Shown: positions 58,703 to 64,000 of the stretch, in pieces
Layout: each line of letters begins with the position of its first letter
Numbering within the stretch: position 1 is the first letter of the stretch
NCBI RefSeq assembly: GCF_900104025.1
Contig: NZ_FNIQ01000001.1
Coordinates: forward strand, 744,001-808,000
Direction of reading: 5' to 3'
Origin: Geodermatophilus sp. DSM 45219
GTDB taxonomy: Bacteria > Actinomycetota > Actinomycetes > Mycobacteriales > Geodermatophilaceae
Length of the DNA: 64,000 nucleotides
Position numbers and translations under genes: made by a program
The notes under the pieces: model-generated
The model's database searches: none
Told to the model about the DNA's origin: nothing
Seen by the model: the letters and a program-made list of their open reading frames with translations, nothing else

Positions 58703-59772
58703 CGCGGGGTGCCCGTCCGCTTCGGCAGCACCGAGGCGTACACGCGCTCGTGGTCGGCGGCCATGCGCTCGACCCGGAAGTGCTCGACACCCTCCCGCGC
58801 CCGTGCCCGCCAGGTCGCCAGCTCGTCGGGGTCGGCCATGAGCCCACGGAGCGCGGCGGCCATCGCCGGTGGGTCGGCGGACGGCACCAGCTGGCCGGCC
58901 CGGCCGTGCTCGAGCAGCTCGGGGATCCCGCCCACCGACGTCCCGACGACCGCGCAGCCGGCGGCGCGGGCCTCGGCGACCGTGAGCGGGCACGGGTCGG
59001 CCAGGGACGCGGTCGCGAACACGTCGGCCCGCTCCAGGAGCGGGCGGGGACGTGGCGTGGACCCCAGGAAGTGCACCGACCGCTCCAGGCCGAGGTCGGC
59101 CACGACCGACTCGAGCCGCTCGCGCTCGGGACCCCAGCCGACCACGTTGAGGTGCCACTCGGGGAACTCCGGCGCCAGCTCGGCGAAGGCGGCGATCACG
59201 TCGCCGACGGCCTTGCGCGGGTGCAGCCCGGACAGCGTCATCACGCAGGGGCGGGCCGGCGGGGGGAGGGGGTCGGCCTCGACCTCCTCCCGCGGGGAGC
59301 CGTCGGCGCCGTTGAGCACGGTGACGACCTTGGCCGCGGGGTACCCGCGGGACAGCAGCAGCCGGCGCTCGGCCTCGCTGACCGCGATGACCACCGTGCC
59401 CAGGCGCATCAGGTCGGAGTGCCGGTCGAAGGAGTTGTGCACCGTCGTCACCAGGGGGACCCGCAGCAGCTTGGCGACGCCGTAGCCGAGGACCGCCGAG
59501 CTCATCATGTGCGCGTGGATGACGTCGGGGCGGGTGCGCCGGGCCGCGGCCAGCAGCCCCAGCCCGGTCCGGGCCGCACCCCGCACCCCCTCGGCTGGTG
59601 GCAGGGTGACGACCTCGACCCCGTGCCGGGCCAGCAGCTCGTCGTAGGACCCGCCCGAGCTGGCGAAGACCACGCCGTGCCCGGCGTCCGCCTGGGCGCA
59701 GGCCAGGTCTACCGCGACGTGCACGTGGCCGTTGCCCCGGACCCCGTGCTTGAGCACGTGCATGATCTCCAC
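58699..59772 (-). CDS. Glycosyltransferase family 4
   Basis: 357 residues from GTG 59772. Motifs: IMHVLKHGVRGNGHVHVAVD, VIHAHMMSSAVLGYGVAKLL, VVTVLNGADG, TLSGLHPRKAVGDVIAAFAE and the late ATASLADPCPLTVAEARAAG, where the EX7E region is altered (the first Glu is replaced). GAGGG lies 7 bases before the chosen GTG; ATG 59763 is also possible. A gap of 127 bases separates it from the next upstream gene, so an internal promoter may lie there. Confidence 0.83.
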   Translation of the reverse strand: MEIMHVLKHGVRGNGHVHVAVDLACAQADAGHGVVFASSGGSYDELLARHGVEVVTLPPAEGVRGAARTGLGLLAAARRTRPDVIHAHMMSSAVLGYGVAKLLRVPLVTTVHNSFDRHSDLMRLGTVVIAVSEAERRLLLSRGYPAAKVVTVLNGADGSPREEVEADPLPPPARPCVMTLSGLHPRKAVGDVIAAFAELAPEFPEWHLNVVGWGPERERLESVVADLGLERSVHFLGSTPRPRPLLERADVFATASLADPCPLTVAEARAAGCAVVGTSVGGIPELLEHGRAGQLVPSADPPAMAAALRGLMADPDELATWRARAREGVEHFRVERMAADHERVYASVLPKRTGTPR

Positions 59773-59899
59773 GGACCCGCCCTCGGTCTCCCCGCCGTCC
59801 AGCACGTCGGCCCGGAGGGCGCGACCCGGGGCATCCTGCCACGGATCGGCCCGCCCTCGGCGTCCCGCGGAGCGCTCGGTGCCCGTCCGCGCAGGACGT

Positions 59900-61132
59900 T
59901 CACGCCCCCCGGCGCCGCCGTCGCGCCAGGCCCCGCGTGACGTGCCGGGCGCTGTAGGCGCCCTGCAGCGCGGCGAGCAGGGGCAGGCGCAGCGGCGACC
60001 CGGTGCGCGCGAGCTGGCCCTCGCGCCACATCGGGTCGCCGTTCAGCGCCGCCACCACCGAGGTCCCGGCAGGCTGCTCCCAGGTCACGTCGCGGCCGAA
60101 GTCGTGCGACCGCGTGCCGACGCTCAGCACCTCGGCGTCCTCCCGGCGCGGCCACACGACGGCCCGGTGGTACCGCCGCCAGGCCTGGGCGGCTTCGGTG
60201 ACGATGCGCTCGGCCGGGCCGCGGGGCAGGGCGTCGAGGTGGTCGACGACACCGGCGAAGACGGTCCCCGGCGTGGGCGGTACCCGGTCGGCCCACCCGT
60301 CCACCTCGAGGTCCGAGCGCACCCGGCCACCGTCGAGGGTGAAGGTGCGGACGCTCGGCAGGTCGGGCTCGAAGAGCCACTCGACGTAGTGCCAGTACCG
60401 GAGGAGCGCCGTGCGGGGGCGCAGTGGCGAGTAGTCGACGGCCTCGACGGACAACCCGACGGTGCGCGCCTGCGGGGCGGTTCCCCCCGGGCGGAACGAG
60501 CGGGCGATCAGCACGGAGCCGACGTCGAGCTCGGGCAGGGCGGCGGCGAGGAGGTCCTGCGTCGTGCCGAACAGCCCGGTGTCGACCAGCACCGCGGTGC
60601 GGCGCGCACCGAGCACCTCGTGCAGGTGGCGGGTGAACAGCCGCGCCTGGCCGGCGAGGGTGGCCGCGCCGGTGACCTCGTCCGGGTGGCGGAGCAGCGC
60701 GGTCAGCTCCTCCGGTGTGAAGCGGCGCTGCCACCGGGGGTCCGGGGACACCGGCCGGACGCCGGTCACGGCCGCGAAGACGTCGGCCACCGAGGCCTGA
60801 CCGAACTCGTACGACAGCGCCGAGGCGGCGGCGGGGACGAGCGTGTCCAGACCGTCGTCGAGGCCGCGCTGGATCGCCGGACGGATCGCCGCGACCCGGG
60901 AGACCATGAGCGGGGTCAGGTGGACGCTGGACGGCAGGCCGGTGGCGGCCAGGAACCGCTCGTACGCCAGCTGCATGCGCAGGCCGCCCCGGGCGCAGAA
61001 GAGCAGCGCTGCGTCGTCGGGTCGCTCCAGCAGGGACGTCAGGGCCCACAGCCGGAGGCAGAACTCGGCGACGATCGGACCGAGCACCTCGCGCCCGAAC
61101 CCCTCGGGGGTCTCCTCCGGGGCCCGTCTCAC
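59900..61132 (-). CDS. Predicted protein matching the C-terminal part of HAD-type (COG5610-like) glycan-locus proteins
   Basis: 410 residues, no named family recognised with certainty. The start region VRRAPEETPEGFGREVLGPI then LLFCARGGLRMQLAYERFLA resembles the segment with FLARDG-like sequence that follows the HAD domain in large COG5610-type hydrolases of polysaccharide loci; the usual Asp is Gly here. Later parts include VLVDTGLFGTTQDLLAAALP and YWHYVEWLFEPDLPSVRTFT. GTG 61132 overlaps the stop of the HAD gene by 4 bases, so the two may be a split version of one protein. Catalysis is unknown. Confidence 0.6.
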   Translation of the reverse strand: MRRAPEETPEGFGREVLGPIVAEFCLRLWALTSLLERPDDAALLFCARGGLRMQLAYERFLAATGLPSSVHLTPLMVSRVAAIRPAIQRGLDDGLDTLVPAAASALSYEFGQASVADVFAAVTGVRPVSPDPRWQRRFTPEELTALLRHPDEVTGAATLAGQARLFTRHLHEVLGARRTAVLVDTGLFGTTQDLLAAALPELDVGSVLIARSFRPGGTAPQARTVGLSVEAVDYSPLRPRTALLRYWHYVEWLFEPDLPSVRTFTLDGGRVRSDLEVDGWADRVPPTPGTVFAGVVDHLDALPRGPAERIVTEAAQAWRRYHRAVVWPRREDAEVLSVGTRSHDFGRDVTWEQPAGTSVVAALNGDPMWREGQLARTGSPLRLPLLAALQGAYSARHVTRGLARRRRRGA

Positions 61133-61863
61133 CGGTCCCTCCGCAGGCGTGCGGGCACCGACACCAGCCGGCCGACCAGAGCTGTCGCCCGGTACGCCGT
61201 GCCACGCGGGAGGTGGGTCGGTGTCCACAAGGCGGCACGCGCCCGCGTGACGTCGGCGAGCAGGTCGTCCCCGATGTGCACGATCGCCGACGGGTCGACG
61301 CCCTCGGCAGCAGCGACCAGGTCGAAGATCCCACCGGCGTGCTTGGTGGACCCGAGGTCGGCGCTGGAGTAGACCGCGTCCACGGGCAGGTGGCCGACGA
61401 CCGCGTCGAGGATCCGGGTGAGGTCGTCGGTCGAGTAGTAGGTGTCCGACACCGCGATCACCCGCACTCCCCTGGCCCGCGCCCCGTCCAGCAGGTCGAC
61501 GAGGCGGCGGTTGGGGCGGAGGTGTTCGACGTCGACCTCGACCTCGGCATCGGCGAGCACCCCGGCGGCGGCCCCGTCGAGGCCGAGCGCTGTCGCCATG
61601 GTCGAGCAGATGCCCCGGAGGCTGGCGTCGCCGTGCGGGCGCTCGATCCCGACGGCGCGATAGGCGCTGTCGTGGCAGGTCCAGCGCAGCTCGACCACGA
61701 CGGCCGGGTCCAGGCCGAGTCGCCGTGCGGCCCGCCGTCCGGCAGCGGCCAGCCGCCGGGTCTCGGTCGTGTGGTCACGCAGCAGCACCGTGTTGAACAG
61801 GTCGGTCGAGATCACGGTCCCGGGCGCCGAGGCGATCAGCACCGAGAGCGCAGCGAGGGACAT
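61129..61863 (-). CDS. HAD-superfamily hydrolase
   Basis: 244 residues. The HAD core starts with TVISTDLFNTVLLRD, where DLFNT stands for the usual DXFDT nucleophile motif (second Asp replaced by Asn), followed by a helical cap, then GVRVIAVSDTYYSTDDLTRI (motif II), STKHAGGIFDLVAAAEGVDP (Lys of motif III) and IVHIGDDLLADVTRARAALW (motif IV). The Asp-to-Asn change at the general acid position could lower or alter phosphatase activity. ATG 61863 follows AGGGGGA. The stop overlaps the next start by 4 bases. Confidence 0.8.
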   Translation of the reverse strand: MSLAALSVLIASAPGTVISTDLFNTVLLRDHTTETRRLAAAGRRAARRLGLDPAVVVELRWTCHDSAYRAVGIERPHGDASLRGICSTMATALGLDGAAAGVLADAEVEVDVEHLRPNRRLVDLLDGARARGVRVIAVSDTYYSTDDLTRILDAVVGHLPVDAVYSSADLGSTKHAGGIFDLVAAAEGVDPSAIVHIGDDLLADVTRARAALWTPTHLPRGTAYRATALVGRLVSVPARLRRDR

Positions 61864-61922
61864 GCACTCCCCCTGGGCTCGCCGGCGACCGTCGGCCAGA
61901 TCCTGGCACACGGACCCGGCGC

Positions 61923-62993
61923 TCAGCGGTGCTGCAGCACTCCGCGGAGCGAGCGCGTGGCCAGGGCCACGACCGTCGGAGGCCGGTCTCTTCGATACCT
62001 GGCCCGCACCAGCCGGCGCGCGAGACGTCGCGGTGCGGTCAGCACCCCGAGGCACCAGACGAGGATCGCCAGCCGCGTCCCTGCGGGCTCTGGGCCCGGG
62101 TGCACCGGGGACAGCACGGTGTCGCGGAGCAGGCGGGCGCGGGACTCGCCAGGGAGGGCGGGGACCCCGGGGACCAATCGCTGGGAGGCCACCCGCAACT
62201 GGAGGAGGGGTCGGCTGCGGGACAGGGTTCGCTCGTCGGCCGGGGTCCCGAGGACGCGGTGGGTGTAGAGCAGCCGCTGGCGGGCCCGCTCGACGGTCCG
62301 AGGGAAGCGGGCGTCGTCGGTCACCAGGTCACTCACGTTCGCCTCGTGGACGCGGTAGCCGACCAGTGGCTCGACGATGGTGACGACGTCACCGAGGAAC
62401 GGTGCCACAGCGAGACAGGCCGAGTCGGTCGCCGGACCGCAACTGTCGTCGAGCGGGAAGATCCGCTCGAGGAACCAACGGGCGTAGACGTTGCCCGACC
62501 CGGGCGGCGTCGGGTAGGCGCTCGTGCGGGCCGCCCACCGGCGGACCTGCTCGGGGGTGGGCTCGAACGGGTACTCCGGGAAGACGGTGCCGAGCGAATG
62601 CCCGTCCGCGTCGATGCGGAGCATCTGGACCTGGACCTTGCTGATGCCCGGGCGCCAGACCTTCGCCACCTCCCGCCCCAGGGACGGGAAGAGGACGTCG
62701 TCGGAGTCCAGGTGGATCACGACGTCACCGGTGGTCAGCTCGAAGCCCCGATTGCGCGCGACCCGCTGCGTGGCGTTCTCCTGGTAGAGCGCCCTGACCC
62801 GGTCGGCGTACCGGTCGATGACCTCCCGCGAGTCGTCGGTCGACCCGTCGTCGACGACGACGACCTCCACGTCGTCCCAGTCCAGGGCCAGGGCGCTCTC
62901 GATGGCCTGCCCGACGTAGCGCCCGTAGTCGTGGTTGGCGATGACCACGCTGATCCGCCCCAGACGGGGAGCGTCGGCAGGCAACGGTGTCAC
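61923..62993 (-). CDS. Glycosyltransferase family 2
   Basis: 356 residues. RISVVIANHDYGRYVGQAIE, VVVVDDGSTDDSREVIDRYA, NRGFELTTGDVVIHLDSDDV (DXD) and the later SCGPATDSACLAVAPFLGD are GT2 features; the C-terminal 60 residues contain one hydrophobic stretch and a basic tail. GTG 62993 is the start, with about 85 bases to the upstream FAD enzyme gene and 59 bases to the HAD gene. Donor and acceptor unknown. Confidence 0.86.
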   Translation of the reverse strand: MTPLPADAPRLGRISVVIANHDYGRYVGQAIESALALDWDDVEVVVVDDGSTDDSREVIDRYADRVRALYQENATQRVARNRGFELTTGDVVIHLDSDDVLFPSLGREVAKVWRPGISKVQVQMLRIDADGHSLGTVFPEYPFEPTPEQVRRWAARTSAYPTPPGSGNVYARWFLERIFPLDDSCGPATDSACLAVAPFLGDVVTIVEPLVGYRVHEANVSDLVTDDARFPRTVERARQRLLYTHRVLGTPADERTLSRSRPLLQLRVASQRLVPGVPALPGESRARLLRDTVLSPVHPGPEPAGTRLAILVWCLGVLTAPRRLARRLVRARYRRDRPPTVVALATRSLRGVLQHR

Positions 62994-63077
62994 AGCGACT
63001 CCCTCCGCACGTGTACGGCGACGCCCGTCCCCCGGCGAGGTGCCGCCCGGTCCGGGCAGGGACAGACGGGCCCCCGG

Positions 63078-64000
63078 TTACGAGGACACGCCCAGCGTCC
63101 GCTCCGCCTCGACCGTAGAGACCCGAGCCGTCGGCTGGTACTGGAAGCCGCCCTGCCGGCCGAAGGACTCCAGGCCGAAGTCACGCAGCGTGGCGATCAA
63201 GCGACGTGACCGGGCGCCGGACCCGGCCGTGTAGATCGGATAGGCGTGCTCGAGGACGTGCCCGCCCTCCAGGCGCAGGTCCCCGGTGAAGAGACCGTTG
63301 GCGGCCGTGTGCGCGCGGAAGTCCGCGGCCGCCCGGTCCACGGATGCGCCGACCATGTCCCCCAGCACCTCGACGGCGAGGTACTCGCGGCCCCCGACCG
63401 GTCCGTAGAAGTCCGAGTGCACCGTCAGCCGCTTCCAGGCCCCGTCGTGCGAGAAGTTGTAGAGGATCGGGTCGTCGAAGCCCCGGCGTCCCGCGAAGCT
63501 GAGGAAGAGGGTGACGAGGGTCACCGAGGGCAACGGCTGGTCGCCGGGCGCACCGATGAGGTCCAGCGCCTGGTCGACCGGGATGGTCGAGATGACGCGG
63601 GGAGCCACGAAGGTCTGCCCCGCCACGTCGAGGCGGAAGGCGCCGTCCTCCCTGTGGAGCCGGTCGGCCCGCATCCCGAGCTGGAACGTGGTCCCCCGTG
63701 ACTCCAGACGGTCCCTCGCCGGGGCGTAGAGGTGCGTGAAGCCCTCGCGGGGCCGGACCAGCTGCCGGTTGGTCTGCACGACGGGTTGCGCGGGTGCCGG
63801 CCGCCGCCCGGGCCGGCGGTCCCGCAGGGCCCGCAGGACCCGTCGCGAGAGGTTGCCGACCGACGCGTGCTCGGCGATCCACATCATCCGCTGCTCGGCG
63901 AACTCCAGTTCGACGTGTTCCGGCGCGACCCCGCAGAAACGCGCCATGTAGGTGCCCAGACCCGAGCGGTCCAGCAGCCGGGGCCCGATCCAGCGGCGGG
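63078..64000 (-). CDS. FAD-dependent amine-oxidase-like oxidoreductase (5' part beyond window edge)
   Basis: The visible 307 residues are the C-terminal part of a flavoprotein resembling UDP-galactopyranose mutase or protoporphyrinogen-oxidase-like enzymes of glycan loci. Evidence: YAPARDRLESRGTTFQLGMR, FVAPRVISTIPVDQALDLIG, LEHAYPIYTAGSGARSRRLI and the C-terminal FAD-contact-like FGRQGGFQYQPTARVSTVEA. The N-terminal dinucleotide-binding loop lies beyond base 64000. It is the first visible gene of the leftward polysaccharide operon at the right edge. Whether it is a mutase or an oxidase cannot be decided from this part. Confidence 0.7.
   Translation of the reverse strand, partial: RRWIGPRLLDRSGLGTYMARFCGVAPEHVELEFAEQRMMWIAEHASVGNLSRRVLRALRDRRPGRRPAPAQPVVQTNRQLVRPREGFTHLYAPARDRLESRGTTFQLGMRADRLHREDGAFRLDVAGQTFVAPRVISTIPVDQALDLIGAPGDQPLPSVTLVTLFLSFAGRRGFDDPILYNFSHDGAWKRLTVHSDFYGPVGGREYLAVEVLGDMVGASVDRAAADFRAHTAANGLFTGDLRLEGGHVLEHAYPIYTAGSGARSRRLIATLRDFGLESFGRQGGFQYQPTARVSTVEAERTLGVSS

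Overview
The window is very GC-rich, with GTG starts, 4-base GTGA or ATGA gene overlaps and a strong GC bias at third codon positions. This indicates a high-GC actinobacterium. The gene set (CGNR regulator, LCP protein, several actinobacterial polysaccharide loci) fits Geodermatophilaceae or a relative, but that placement is inference. About three quarters of the window is devoted to building, exporting and modifying surface glycans.

Layout. 1-5105 (minus) is a heptose and glycosyltransferase operon: a GT2 fused to a GmhB-type phosphatase, a GT9 heptosyltransferase-like enzyme, two further glycosyltransferases and gmhA, which runs off the left edge. 5263-15155 is mostly housekeeping: MarR regulator, anchored secreted protein, FMN-dependent hydroxy-acid oxidase, APC permease, double UspA protein, tRNA-Arg and tRNA-Ser, an MFS transporter divergent from a CGNR zinc-finger regulator, PAP2 phosphatase, DoxX-like protein and a HhH-PHP protein.

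15658-31643 (plus) is a tightly coupled, roughly 14 kb operon preceded by a secreted Pro/Thr/Ala-rich protein. It holds a polyprenyl-phosphate sugar synthase-like GT2, two GT4 enzymes, an ArnT/PMT-like membrane transferase, an anchored GH42-like protein, three tandem Acetyltransf_6 (FemAB-related) paralogs, a flippase, a PIG-L/ATP-grasp fusion and a metallophosphoesterase. This is the best candidate in the window for an undescribed system, possibly a glycan or glycolipid decorated with acyl, amino-acid or peptide groups.

31659-38616 (minus) has galE, then an operon of a second secreted Pro-rich protein, a deacetylase-GT2 fusion, a GH18 protein and an acyltransferase. It resembles a poly-N-acetylglucosamine-type synthase locus. 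38887-39960 has a 7-TM protein and a 54-residue protein whose membrane module is repeated at the N-terminus of the 7-TM protein and again in a second 54-residue gene at 48336. Both small genes are followed directly by the same type of perfect 14-bp palindrome.

40038-64000 is a second polysaccharide region: FkbM and class I methyltransferases, a GT2, a GMC oxidoreductase, two initiating polyprenyl-phosphate sugar transferases, UDP-glucose dehydrogenase, an LCP ligase, a Wzz-like protein with a degenerate kinase domain, a GH16 protein, an O-antigen polymerase-like protein, GT2 and GT4 enzymes, a split HAD-type pair and, at the right edge, a partial FAD-dependent oxidoreductase. Together these look like a Wzx/Wzy-type capsule or exopolysaccharide pathway with LCP attachment to the wall. 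No insertion sequences, phage genes, rRNA or CRISPR arrays were seen.
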